64,000 nt of DNA from Candidatus Melainabacteria bacterium (lineage in GTDB: Bacteria > Cyanobacteriota > Vampirovibrionia > Obscuribacterales > Obscuribacteraceae): the NCBI GenBank assembly GCA_016212515.1, contig JACRFZ010000096.1, forward strand, positions 124,001 to 188,000, given 5' to 3'. The notes beneath the pieces are model-generated. The model was not told the DNA's origin and made no database searches. It saw only the letters and a program-made list of their open reading frames with translations. Every line of letters starts with the position of its first letter. Positions within the stretch are counted from its first letter, which is position 1. Shown here piece after piece: positions 37,702-45,709 of this stretch. The position numbers were made by a program, and so were the translations under genes.

Positions 37702-38075
37702 CAGTTAGTGAACCATTCCTTGAATGCCGAAGCAAATGCCGTTTTGCTGTGGGATTTTGCATTGTACCACCTGCCTATTGCAGACCGGCTCGGCTTGCAC
37801 CGGATGTGGTGTGGTCTCGGGTCTTTCGGCGCAGGCCTTCCTATATAAGTGATGGTTCGCCTTCGTTCTGGTGGAATAGATTAAACCGTTCCGGTGGCTC
37901 CGGAGATTTAAGCTTGACCATGGGAGAACCCCCCGGTTTCGTTTACAAATCGATTACATGGATTCCGGTATAAATGTTCATGACAATCTCACGTAGTCTA
38001 TGTCACATTAGCCCTGCGACCTTAAACCAGAACCTAAGGCAGCTGTTTTTCTAATTGTTCAGAGGTAATACTCAG
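37702..38075. other. Divergent intergenic region, nothing firm
   Basis: About 370 bases lie between the GT87-like gene and the next secreted-protein gene. The best promoter-like pair on the plus strand (TTTACA near 37942 and TATAAA near 37969) has a 21-base spacer, too long to accept. Small frames in it lack ribosome binding sites. Confidence 0.4.
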
Positions 38076-38621
38076 ATGCGAGCAAATATATTAGATGATC
38101 GGCCCGGAGCAGCAATTTTCTTTCCATTTGCGGCAATAGTCATACCGATATTCCTTTCCTTCTTCCTTACCATCACCCTGCAAAACCCCGCTAACGCCCA
38201 ATCCACTGTGTTTGAAGAGCGCCACCGGGTATCGGGCTGGGAAGAGCCCCTCTGTGCCAGGGAAGGTAATTTACGCCACTACTACTGGACCGAAATCGAT
38301 GCCAGCAGCCGTTATCGCGCCAATGCCATCAACCGGGTCGCACCTTCGGGAAGGGCCTCCTACAAGATTATCAGCAGAACTGCCGGACCAAACTCCCGCC
38401 CGTCTGCCAATCTTGCCCTCAGTGCCAGGGGTAAGCGTATGGGTGGCGAGCAACTGGCTTCGGGCGATGTGAGCGGTGTGTTGCGTCCGGGGGCGAGCGG
38501 TAGTGGCGGTTCCGGCCGGGGAGCTTCTACCAGCACTTATGCCTCTTACAGCCAGGGCAGCCGTCCGGTCTATCAATACGACGGCAGCCGCAATGTGAGC
38601 GGCAGGGTGCTTTCCTACTGA
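38076..38621 (+). CDS. Secreted protein with Ser/Gly-rich C-terminus
   Basis: This 181-residue protein is not recognised. ATG 38076 is preferred over the in-frame TTG 38055 because AGAGGT sits nine to ten bases upstream. A long signal sequence or anchor (about 15-40, ending NPANAQS) is followed by a globular segment with HYYWTEIDASSRYRANA and a Gly/Ser-rich low-complexity tail (GASGSGGSGRGASTSTYASY) typical of surface or matrix proteins. A 13-base-pair hairpin terminator follows. Confidence 0.7.
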   Translation: MRANILDDRPGAAIFFPFAAIVIPIFLSFFLTITLQNPANAQSTVFEERHRVSGWEEPLCAREGNLRHYYWTEIDASSRYRANAINRVAPSGRASYKIISRTAGPNSRPSANLALSARGKRMGGEQLASGDVSGVLRPGASGSGGSGRGASTSTYASYSQGSRPVYQYDGSRNVSGRVLSY

Positions 38622-38665
38622 TGTGAGAAAACCGCCGGAGATTTTACAGGAGTGTTTATAGAGAG

Positions 38666-38695
38666 CAAGAAAGCCGGGGAGACCCGGCTTTCTTG
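38666..38695. terminator. Bidirectional terminator between convergent genes
   Basis: The perfect 13-base-pair stem CAAGAAAGCCGGG (38666-38678) / CCCGGCTTTCTTG (38683-38695) has a GAGA tetraloop. It lies between a plus-strand secreted-protein gene and the minus-strand quinone-reductase gene, and its arms end in AAGAAA / TTTCTT, so it can stop both. Confidence 0.88.
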
Positions 38696-38720
38696 TGTAA
38701 AGAAGTGGGTGCTTGCTCTC

Positions 38721-39746
38721 TTATAGTCTCAGCACGATCTTACCGAAATGCTGACCGCTAGCCATGTACGAGAGGGCTTCAGTAATCTCATCGGCGGCAA
38801 ATACTCTGTCTACGACGGGTTTAATGCCGTGCAGGCTGATGGCTTTGTTCATGTCTTCAAAGCGGCTGCGGGAACCGACGAAGACACCTTGCAGGCGAAG
38901 GCTTTTCATGATCAGGGCAATGGCGTTTAAGGAGCCGCTGATACCATCGAGCACGCCGATAACGCTGACATGACCGTTCATTCTGGCCGCTTTCATGGAG
39001 CGCTCCAGGGTACCGGCTCCCCCTACTTCCACGATATGGTCCACGCCTCTGCCGCCTGTGGCTTCCAGCACCAGTTCGTCCCAGTTGGGATGCTCTTTGT
39101 AGTTAATGAGAGTATCGGCACCGAGTTCCTTCAACCGGTTCAATTTGTCGTTTGCACCGGAGGTGGCAATTACCCGTGCCCCTGCTGCCTTTGCCAGTTG
39201 CAGGGCAAATATGGAAACGCCTCCTGAGCCCATGGTCAAAACGGTCTCTCCTGGTTTTAGTGCACCGTTTACCATAAGCGCACTCCAGGCCGTCAGGGCG
39301 GCGCAGGGCAGGGTGGCCGCTTCTTCATAGCTCAGATGGGAAGGTATGTGCACCAGGGCACTTTCGTTGAAGGTGGCTTGCTCTCTGAGCATACCGTCTA
39401 CAAAGCCTCCCAGTGCCGTTTTGGCTGCTTCCGGGGTGACTTCGCCGGCGATCCAGTCGGGCATAAAATTTGGCATGACCCGGTCGCCTTTTTTGAACTT
39501 GCTGACCCGGTCGCCTACGGCTACCACTTCCCCGGCACCGTCGGAAAGCGGTACCACCGGCAGCGGAAGCTTGGGATTGTAATGTCCCCTGGCCACCAGC
39601 AGGTCGCGAAAGTTGAGAGATACCGCTTTCACCGCTATGCGCACTTGCTGGGGCTCAAGGCGGCTCTCTTCTCTGGCGGTGGCTGCTACATCTTGGAGGG
39701 AGAAACTTCTCAGTTCCCAGGCTTTATAGGTAGTGGCCGTTGTCAT
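38721..39746 (-). CDS. Zinc-independent MDR oxidoreductase (quinone-reductase type)
   Basis: The 341-residue protein is a medium-chain dehydrogenase/reductase. An N-terminal GroES-like domain contains LNFRDLLVARGHY, followed by a Rossmann domain with GSGGVSIFALQLAKAAGA and GADTLINY. The usual catalytic zinc motif GHE is replaced by PLSDGAGEVVAVG, and the Cys ligands are absent, so it belongs to the NADPH:quinone-reductase branch that works without zinc. Electrophilic quinones or enones are likely substrates. It follows the old-yellow-enzyme gene by 42 bases on the minus strand and has AAGGAAC upstream of ATG 39746. It is probably co-repressed by the TetR regulator. Confidence 0.93.
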   Translation of the reverse strand: MTTATTYKAWELRSFSLQDVAATAREESRLEPQQVRIAVKAVSLNFRDLLVARGHYNPKLPLPVVPLSDGAGEVVAVGDRVSKFKKGDRVMPNFMPDWIAGEVTPEAAKTALGGFVDGMLREQATFNESALVHIPSHLSYEEAATLPCAALTAWSALMVNGALKPGETVLTMGSGGVSIFALQLAKAAGARVIATSGANDKLNRLKELGADTLINYKEHPNWDELVLEATGGRGVDHIVEVGGAGTLERSMKAARMNGHVSVIGVLDGISGSLNAIALIMKSLRLQGVFVGSRSRFEDMNKAISLHGIKPVVDRVFAADEITEALSYMASGQHFGKIVLRL

Positions 39747-39788
39747 TTTCTTGTTCCTTTCCTTCTTTTGCGGATAGTATCATTTGGT

Positions 39789-40943
39789 TTAGATGGCGTA
39801 GGAGTAGTTGATTGGCAGCACCTTTCTGGCATCATCCACAACGGTGCTCCCCAGGGACCGAGCGGCATGGTAGGGCCAGTAAGGGTCGCGAATCGATTCA
39901 CGGGCAATGAAGACCAGATCGGCGTCACCATTTTGAATTACGGCATGGGCCTGTTCCGCCTCCGTAATCTGTCCTACCGCACCGGTGGCGATACCAGCCT
40001 CGGTTCTTACTTTTCTTGCTAGAGGCACCTGCCAGCCGGGAGCCAGCGGATATCTGTCTCCCGCTCTGATAAAGCCGCTACTGCAATCTATGAGATCGAC
40101 TCCAAGGTCTTTCAATGCCCTGGCCATCACCACAGAGTCTTCCGGCGTCCAACCACCCTCGGCCCAGTCAGAAGCGGAAATGCGCACAGTTAACGGCAGT
40201 TCTTCGGGCCAGGCGGCCCGCACTTTTTCCACTGTTTCCAGGGTGTTGCGCATGCGATTTTCCAGGCTGCCGCCGTATTTATCGGTGCGTCGATTGGAGA
40301 GAAGCGAATAGAAACTGTGCAGCAAATAGCCATGGGCGGCGTGCACTTCCAGCCATTTGAAACCGGCGGCATGAGCCCGCTTTGCCGCGGCTGCAAAGCT
40401 GTCTTGAATGGAGTGGATTTCTTCTATGGTCAGTTCTTTTGGTACTGTGGATGACTCCGAGAATGGAAGGGGCGATGGCCCGACAATTTCCCAGCCGCCA
40501 TTTTCACTGGTGAGATATTCTTTCTCGTGGCGATTGCCGCCTTTCCATGGATTACGTGTGGAGGCTTTGCGCCCCGCATGGGCAATCTGGATTCCGGCCA
40601 CGGCGCCGAAGGAACTAATAAAAGTAGTGATCTGCTTGAGCTTTTCAATATGCTCGTCTTTGTAGATACCGAGATCATCCGGTGAGATGCGCCCGCGGGC
40701 TTCTACGCCACTGGCTTCCATTACTACCAGACCGGCTCCGCCTACGGCTCTGGAGCCCAGATGCACCAGGTGCCAGTCTTCGGCGAAGCCATCCACTGAG
40801 TGGTACTGGCACATGGGTGAGATGGCGATGCGGTTTTTTAAGGTAACCGATTTGATTTTCAGAGGGCTGAAAAGACCATCCGCAGTCTTTCCTTGCCCGC
40901 CCTCAGGGCTAATGGTGTGCTCCTGGCTGATGGCGTTCGACAT
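39789..40943 (-). CDS. Old yellow enzyme, YqjM-like NADH:flavin oxidoreductase
   Basis: This 384-residue FMN-dependent enoate/nitro reductase shows Cys45 in ISPMCQYH, which tunes the flavin in the thermophilic-like / YqjM class, GIQIAHAGRKA, the substrate-binding EVHAAHGYLLHSF pair of histidines, and NRRTDKYGGSLENR. It reduces activated double bonds with NAD(P)H. ATG 40943 has GAGGAAC upstream. Its promoter (41033-41061) carries a GACCG-type palindrome like that of the tetR gene, which fits an electrophile-responsive operon in the style of NemR-NemA. Confidence 0.95.
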   Translation of the reverse strand: MSNAISQEHTISPEGGQGKTADGLFSPLKIKSVTLKNRIAISPMCQYHSVDGFAEDWHLVHLGSRAVGGAGLVVMEASGVEARGRISPDDLGIYKDEHIEKLKQITTFISSFGAVAGIQIAHAGRKASTRNPWKGGNRHEKEYLTSENGGWEIVGPSPLPFSESSTVPKELTIEEIHSIQDSFAAAAKRAHAAGFKWLEVHAAHGYLLHSFYSLLSNRRTDKYGGSLENRMRNTLETVEKVRAAWPEELPLTVRISASDWAEGGWTPEDSVVMARALKDLGVDLIDCSSGFIRAGDRYPLAPGWQVPLARKVRTEAGIATGAVGQITEAEQAHAVIQNGDADLVFIARESIRDPYWPYHAARSLGSTVVDDARKVLPINYSYAI

Positions 40944-41032
40944 GCCTGTTCCTCATTTAAAATGGCGGTATTTTTAAGGGGCGGTGTTGCTCAGGGCCGC
41001 TCTTCGGAATACCCTTGGCGATTTACCTCTTT

Positions 41033-41061
41033 ATAATAGACCGGTCGACTAGTTTCGTCAA
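41033..41061 (-). promoter_or_regulatory. Promoter-operator of the old-yellow-enzyme operon
   Basis: On the minus strand, TTGACG (41056-41061) and TATTAT (41033-41038) are 17 bases apart, with AGTCGACCGGTCT in the spacer. The layout TTGAC-(A/G)-AAAC-..GACCG.. is nearly the same as in the tetR promoter at 35644-35673. It therefore probably binds the same TetR repressor. Confidence 0.75.
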
Positions 41062-41187
41062 TCCTTCAAAAAGTTCGCGGAAGAGCTTAATTTACCGTGG
41101 CCTTTTAAGGTCGCAGTTCTTTTGTGTCAGTATTTTAGAACGAAGATCCTTCTATAGTATGAGTACTTGATTTGTCTTGAGGAAATT

Positions 41188-42588
41188 ATGGCTTTTAACC
41201 GATTCCCCAGTCCTGCCGGGAAAGCGCTTTCCCCCCTCCGGGCCTTTGGTCTGGGCGCCTTGCTTGTAGGCATTTCTGCCTGGAGTGGAGCCGGCTACTG
41301 TCAGAGTTCCGGCCTGACTTCAGAATTGGTAAGCGACTCCCTGCCGCTGGCTCAAAAGGTTGATTTAAGCCAGGCGTCCGGACTTTCTTCAAAGAAAGCA
41401 AAGCGGGTGCGGGAGAAAAAGACGAAAGTAAAAGATACCGCTAAGGTGCAGGAGAAGGTGCAAGAGGTGCCGGTCTTGCCGGCCGGAGAGAATCCTGCCG
41501 ATCTGGTTCCTTCTCAACACTTTCTTGGTAAGCCTGAAGTAGTTGCTGTTTTCAACGATGCCATGCCCACCGGTGTAGCCGTTTCGTTTTCCGGTCGCCG
41601 CTTTGTCAATTTCCCCCGTTGGGAAGACAACGTTCCCTTTACGGTTGGTGAACTCTCCCATGGCAAGGTGAAGCCTTATCCCGATGCGGCTTTCAATAAG
41701 CTCGATCTGATGGCGCCGGAGAATCATTTAATTTCCGTTCAAAGTGTGGTTGTGGATGCCCGTGACCGACTCTGGCTTCTGGATACCGGCTCCATCAAAT
41801 TTGGTACGGTCATACCGGGCGGCGCCAAGCTGGTTTGTGTAGATCTGTCCACCAATCAGGTCGTCAAAACGATTCGCTTTCCTGCCGATGTGGCTTTACC
41901 CACCAGTTATTTGAACGATGTGCGCTTTGACTTGCGCCGGGGCAAGGCCGGTATGGCCTTTATTACTGATTCCAGCTCCAGCGGGCATAATGCGCTGGTA
42001 GTTGTGGATCTGGCCAGCGGCGAGAGTTTTCGCCGCCTGGTAGGCCACGCCTCTACCCGGGCTGTGCCGGGCTTTTTGCCGATTGTAGAGGGCGCGCCGC
42101 TGATGTTTGTGCATGAGGACGGTGAGCGCACCAGTATGAAGGTCGGCGCTGATGGTATCGCAGTTGGTGCTGACGGCAAACACCTTTTCTATTGCCCATT
42201 GAGTAGCCGTAAGCTCTACAGCGTCAATTTGGATGCACTGGCCGACCGCAACGTCAGTGATGATGAAGTGGCCAAGACGGTTTGCGAAGTAACCGAAAAG
42301 GGCGCCTCGGACGGACTGGAGATGGACTCGGCCGGCCGCATCTATGCCACCGATTACGAGCACAATGCCGTGCATCGAATTTCTCTGGAAGGCAAGCATG
42401 AGACCCTGGTATGCGACCCGCGCGTGCTCTGGCCCGATACCCTCTGCCTGGCGCAAGACGGCTATCTTTACTTTACTGCCAACCAATTGCACCGGCAGCC
42501 GCTCTTCCATGGTGGTCGTGATTTGAGGGAAAAGCCTTATGTGCTCTTCCGTGTGAAGGTGGACGCCGAGCCAGTGCTCTTGCGCTAA
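41188..42588 (+). CDS. Yellow/major royal jelly protein-like secreted protein
   Basis: The 466-residue protein is exported (LSPLRAFGLGALLVGISAWSG). A Lys/Glu-rich linker (about 60-105) precedes a beta-propeller of the MRJP/yellow type, with VVVDARDRLWLLDTG, LVCVDLSTNQVVKTIRF, LNDVRFDLRRGKAGMAFITDS, ALVVVDLASGESFRRL and LEMDSAGRIYATDYEHNAVHRI. ATG 41188 is chosen over TTG 41167 because GAGG lies seven bases before it. Bacterial members are few compared with insect ones and are sometimes called sugar lactonase- or SMP-30-like. The substrate is unknown. It ends one base from the convergent gene. Confidence 0.85.
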   Translation: MAFNRFPSPAGKALSPLRAFGLGALLVGISAWSGAGYCQSSGLTSELVSDSLPLAQKVDLSQASGLSSKKAKRVREKKTKVKDTAKVQEKVQEVPVLPAGENPADLVPSQHFLGKPEVVAVFNDAMPTGVAVSFSGRRFVNFPRWEDNVPFTVGELSHGKVKPYPDAAFNKLDLMAPENHLISVQSVVVDARDRLWLLDTGSIKFGTVIPGGAKLVCVDLSTNQVVKTIRFPADVALPTSYLNDVRFDLRRGKAGMAFITDSSSSGHNALVVVDLASGESFRRLVGHASTRAVPGFLPIVEGAPLMFVHEDGERTSMKVGADGIAVGADGKHLFYCPLSSRKLYSVNLDALADRNVSDDEVAKTVCEVTEKGASDGLEMDSAGRIYATDYEHNAVHRISLEGKHETLVCDPRVLWPDTLCLAQDGYLYFTANQLHRQPLFHGGRDLREKPYVLFRVKVDAEPVLLR

Positions 42589-42589
42589 C

Positions 42590-43156
42590 TCAGGGGGTGC
42601 TTGGCTGAAGCGGGGCGGCACCGGCCTGGGGCAGCTGGTTGTTTGGAGAGCCTAAAGCTTCTTGCACTTCTTGCGGCACCACCTGCTCGGATTGTTTCTC
42701 CAGCGTCAGGTTCTCATCTCCGATGGGAAAGCCCACAAAGTTCAGGGCTTTAAGAATTCCTCGGGAGAAGACCGAACGCCGGGCTTTACCGGGGCGAGCG
42801 CCGTCTTCAACTTTTGCGCGGGTAGTTGGCCCGGTCGTCCTCTCCGCGGCTTGCTTTTCAGGGGCGGCCTTTGGTCCACGCAAAACCGGCAGCGAAACTG
42901 ACTGCTCTGAGGCTGCCGGTTGCGGGTCGGCATTTTGGGCGAAAGCGCCGGTTGCTGTGAGGAGCGGCAGCCAGCTCAGGAGCAAGGCGCTTCCAGCCAG
43001 AACGAATTTGCCACTTTTGCATGCTTTTAAAATAACGGTCAGCCCTTGCAGTTCAAATGCTAATTCTAAAGCGGAAACCCCTTTATGGGTTAAACTTCCA
43101 ATCGACATCATAGTCTGAGTTTGTCTGGGCTGAGGGAAAGGCTTTTCAGGAACCAT
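42590..43156 (-). CDS. Secreted Pro/Ala-rich protein of unknown function
   Basis: This 188-residue protein is not recognised. The signal sequence (FVLAGSALLLSWLPLLTA) begins only at about residue 50. The start may therefore lie later than ATG 43156, for example at the ATG pair at about 43111, though that still leaves an unusually long N-region. The mature part is Pro/Gln/Ala-rich with a basic segment (RPGKARRSVFSRGILKALNF) and ends in QPSTP. It is tail to tail with the MRJP-like gene with one base between. Confidence 0.55.
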   Translation of the reverse strand: MVPEKPFPQPRQTQTMMSIGSLTHKGVSALELAFELQGLTVILKACKSGKFVLAGSALLLSWLPLLTATGAFAQNADPQPAASEQSVSLPVLRGPKAAPEKQAAERTTGPTTRAKVEDGARPGKARRSVFSRGILKALNFVGFPIGDENLTLEKQSEQVVPQEVQEALGSPNNQLPQAGAAPLQPSTP

Positions 43157-43273
43157 CGCCCCTTACCATCGTCTATCTGCCGGTGTAAAGCGGTACTCTT
43201 CCATCAATGATCTCGGTATGCTTTCCTTACCGGCTTCCGTCAAGCTCTATATCTTCCAAACAGGTCTGGCAAC

Positions 43274-44560
43274 ATGCACAACGACAATTACAGGCGGGCT
43301 GTCAAGGCGTTTGCCCTGGTTCTGGTTTCCCTGACTTCTTGTCAGTCGGTCGGGGCCGGTAATAACATGCCGCCCGCCGCACCCAGCCGGCTCAAGCGCC
43401 CGGTCAATTCCGCCGGCGACAGTGTACTGTCCGGTTCGGTCACCCAGACTACCCTCAGCCAGCCTCGCCTCAGCCGACCTGAGAGCGGCCTGGCACCGGT
43501 CGTCAACCAGCCGGTTGGGAGAGTCGGCTCGACCTATGATGCCAGTACCGCTGGTAATACCACTGCCGGAGCCGAAGGTTCCCTTTTCTCCAGCGGCGAT
43601 AAGAGCGCCTTTGCCGGGGCTCAGGCCCCTGCCGCCAATTCGGCTCCGGCTCCGTCCTCTAGTTACCCCTCCAGTTTTAAGATCACTGAGGCCGATAAGA
43701 GCTCAGAACTCTTCTCAAGGGGGCTTAAAGCCGTCACCGAGTTGGGGCGGGCCATGAGTCAATCTCCCCAATTGCAAGAGAAGGCCAAATCTATATTGAA
43801 GGGTTTGGCCAGCGGCAGCGGCAACTCCGCCACCAAGGCCGCCGCCGGCACAGCTTTGAAGGCCGGCACCGCTGCCGGCGCTTCCTCTGCTGCTTTGAGC
43901 GCGGTGCGCATACCCATAGTAGGCAAGGTTTTAAATAAGCAAGAACTGAATCTACTTGCCAACTATGAAATCGCCATAGTAATTGACAAGTCCGGCTCCA
44001 TGAACGAGACCGATTGTCCGCAGGGCTTGAGCCGCTGGGAATGGTGTCGCCAGCAACTGCTCAGTTTCACCAGTCAGATTTCGCCTGTATTCAAGAGCGG
44101 CATAACCGTCGCTCTTTTCTCATCAAACGCCCAGGTCCTCAGGAATGTGAGCTTTAACCTGGTGCCGGATATTTTTTCTAAAAATATTCCGAATGGGGGA
44201 ACTTATATGGCCAAGCCGCTGTCTGAAATTCTAGATGAGTATTTTGAGCGCCGCGATCGCAACCCCGCCAGTGTTCGAAAATTACTCATCGAGGTGATCA
44301 CCGATGGTGAGCCCAGCGACAAAGGCGAGTTGATCTCAGTCATCAGTCGCGCCTCCCGCAAAATGACGAGAGCCGATGAAGTTCGAATCGACTTTCTGCA
44401 GATAGGAAACGAGGAAGATGGCATCGAGGCTTTGCGCAAACTTGATACAAAGCTTGTGGGCGAAAGCGGTGCGCAGTTCGACATCGTTACCGTCGAGCCC
44501 TTTTCCGCAGTTATAGCGGAAGGTCTGCCCCGGGCCCTGCTTGATACTGCCAGCCATTAG
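43274..44560 (+). CDS. VWA-domain lipoprotein
   Basis: The 428-residue protein starts with a short lipoprotein signal (LVLVSLTSC, acylated Cys23). A low-complexity Pro/Ser/Ala region (about 30-200) leads to a von Willebrand factor A domain (about 230-420) with MIDAS motif IVIDKSGSMNE (Asp238). FSSNAQVLR, IPNGGTYMAKPLSEIL and VITDGEPSDKG complete the fold. It probably binds protein ligands at the envelope in a metal-dependent way. The MIDAS Thr and Asp positions are visible. There is no partner operon. A 14-base-pair terminator stem follows. Confidence 0.9.
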   Translation: MHNDNYRRAVKAFALVLVSLTSCQSVGAGNNMPPAAPSRLKRPVNSAGDSVLSGSVTQTTLSQPRLSRPESGLAPVVNQPVGRVGSTYDASTAGNTTAGAEGSLFSSGDKSAFAGAQAPAANSAPAPSSSYPSSFKITEADKSSELFSRGLKAVTELGRAMSQSPQLQEKAKSILKGLASGSGNSATKAAAGTALKAGTAAGASSAALSAVRIPIVGKVLNKQELNLLANYEIAIVIDKSGSMNETDCPQGLSRWEWCRQQLLSFTSQISPVFKSGITVALFSSNAQVLRNVSFNLVPDIFSKNIPNGGTYMAKPLSEILDEYFERRDRNPASVRKLLIEVITDGEPSDKGELISVISRASRKMTRADEVRIDFLQIGNEEDGIEALRKLDTKLVGESGAQFDIVTVEPFSAVIAEGLPRALLDTASH

Positions 44561-44601
44561 CCCAGTTTAAATTGATTTTCCCCCCGCTTGACGAAGACAC
44601 G

Positions 44602-44634
44602 CAGAAAGACCTCCCCTTAAGGGAGGTCTTTCTG
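44602..44634. terminator. Strong bidirectional terminator
   Basis: The perfect 14-base-pair stem CAGAAAGACCTCCC / GGGAGGTCTTTCTG has a CTTAA loop, 41 bases after the VWA gene stop and 26 bases before the stop of the convergent small gene. It can terminate both. Confidence 0.88.
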
Positions 44635-44659
44635 TATCAGGTCGGCGTTGAAAAAACTG

Positions 44660-44944
44660 CTACTTGGTGCTGGGCACGGTCAGATTATGGGTGATGCGGC
44701 TGTGACTGGTGGGCCAGGTTATTTCTCTGGCTTGCTGCACTTTGTTTTCGAAGGCCTGCCCGCTCGCATCCGAGAGCATGCCGTGCAAGATGCATTCCAG
44801 ATCCCAGAGCACCTTCTTCTCAGCCGGGTGCTTGAGTCTTAATGCTCCATCATTGTTGAAACTGGCTATTAATCCTAAGAGTACTATCGCTTTGTTCTTC
44901 TCAAGGTTCAGGTGGATGGTTTCCTGGCACTTATGAGCTTGCAT
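44660..44944 (-). CDS. 94-residue protein of unknown function
   Basis: The protein is not recognised, but it is accepted as real because ATG 44944 has GAGGG six to seven bases upstream and a dedicated terminator lies beyond its stop. It is cytosolic and mainly helical (KKVLWDLECILHGMLSDASG and a TPR-like KNKAIVLLGLIASFNND segment). There are two Cys and no signal peptide. Confidence 0.6.
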   Translation of the reverse strand: MQAHKCQETIHLNLEKNKAIVLLGLIASFNNDGALRLKHPAEKKVLWDLECILHGMLSDASGQAFENKVQQAREITWPTSHSRITHNLTVPSTK

Positions 44945-45162
44945 TTGTAACCCTCATTTATTGTCTGTTTTGAATTGCCGATTAGTTGCTCGGGGGTGAG
45001 CTGTCCTGACAAAGGTGAAAACGGGGGGCTTTGGAAAAATAGGGGGAGGACAAAGATTAAATTGTAAATAGAGCTAAAATTGGATTCCCGGCCTCCCGGG
45101 GGCGCTAATTTGGCCACTGAAAGTGAGGACGGCTTCTTTTTAGTTTTTACGGAGGCGGCTTC

Positions 45163-45705
45163 ATGAATTTGAGCGGCAAGATTCGCATCGATGCTTATGA
45201 TCCTCGCTGGCCCTCCTTCTATGAGGTGGAACGGGCCAGGATTGCCGCCTCTCTGGCACCCTGGCTTGAGACCATCGAGCATATCGGCAGCACTTCTGTA
45301 CCTGGTTTGGCCGCCAAGCCAATAATAGACATCATGCCCGGCCTGCGCCAGGCGGCCGGCAAAGATGAACTTGATAGTTGTGTCCAGCCGATGATCGATC
45401 TGGGTTTTACCTACATAGGCCAGTACGAGAGCGAACTGCCGGAGCGTCGCTTCTTCCGCCGTACTGCCACTGAGGGTGGTGAGGGTGTCGACAGCGACAG
45501 ACAAGCCGTCAATGTTCACTTAGTGGCGGTTGGCAGCGGTTTCTGGCAGCGCCATCTCAAGTTTCGCGATATTCTCAGAGGCGATGCTCAGGTTTGCCGC
45601 CGCTACGAAAAGCTAAAAATGGAGCTGGCTGCTGTTCACAGTGTTGTAAACGACTATGCGGAAGCCAAAACCGACTTCATAAGAGCGGTGCTGGAGCGTT
45701 ATTGA
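45163..45705 (+). CDS. GrpB (UPF0157) nucleotidyltransferase-like protein
   Basis: The 180-residue protein shows the UPF0157/GrpB pattern: IDAYDPRWPSFYEVERARI, IEHIGSTSVPGLAAKPIIDIM (the nucleotidyltransferase-fold GSTSV..L..KP.ID motif) and VNVHLVAVGSGFWQRHLKFRDIL. The family fold is related to minimal nucleotidyltransferases, but its substrate is unknown. ATG 45163 has GGAGGCGG upstream. It is convergent with glpK, only four bases apart. Confidence 0.94.
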   Translation: MNLSGKIRIDAYDPRWPSFYEVERARIAASLAPWLETIEHIGSTSVPGLAAKPIIDIMPGLRQAAGKDELDSCVQPMIDLGFTYIGQYESELPERRFFRRTATEGGEGVDSDRQAVNVHLVAVGSGFWQRHLKFRDILRGDAQVCRRYEKLKMELAAVHSVVNDYAEAKTDFIRAVLERY

Positions 45706-45709
45706 TTGC

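Noticed and set aside
37942..37974. Promoter-like TTTACA / TATAAA pair before the secreted-protein gene at 38076
   Set aside because: A 21-base spacer is too long for a normal sigma-70 promoter.
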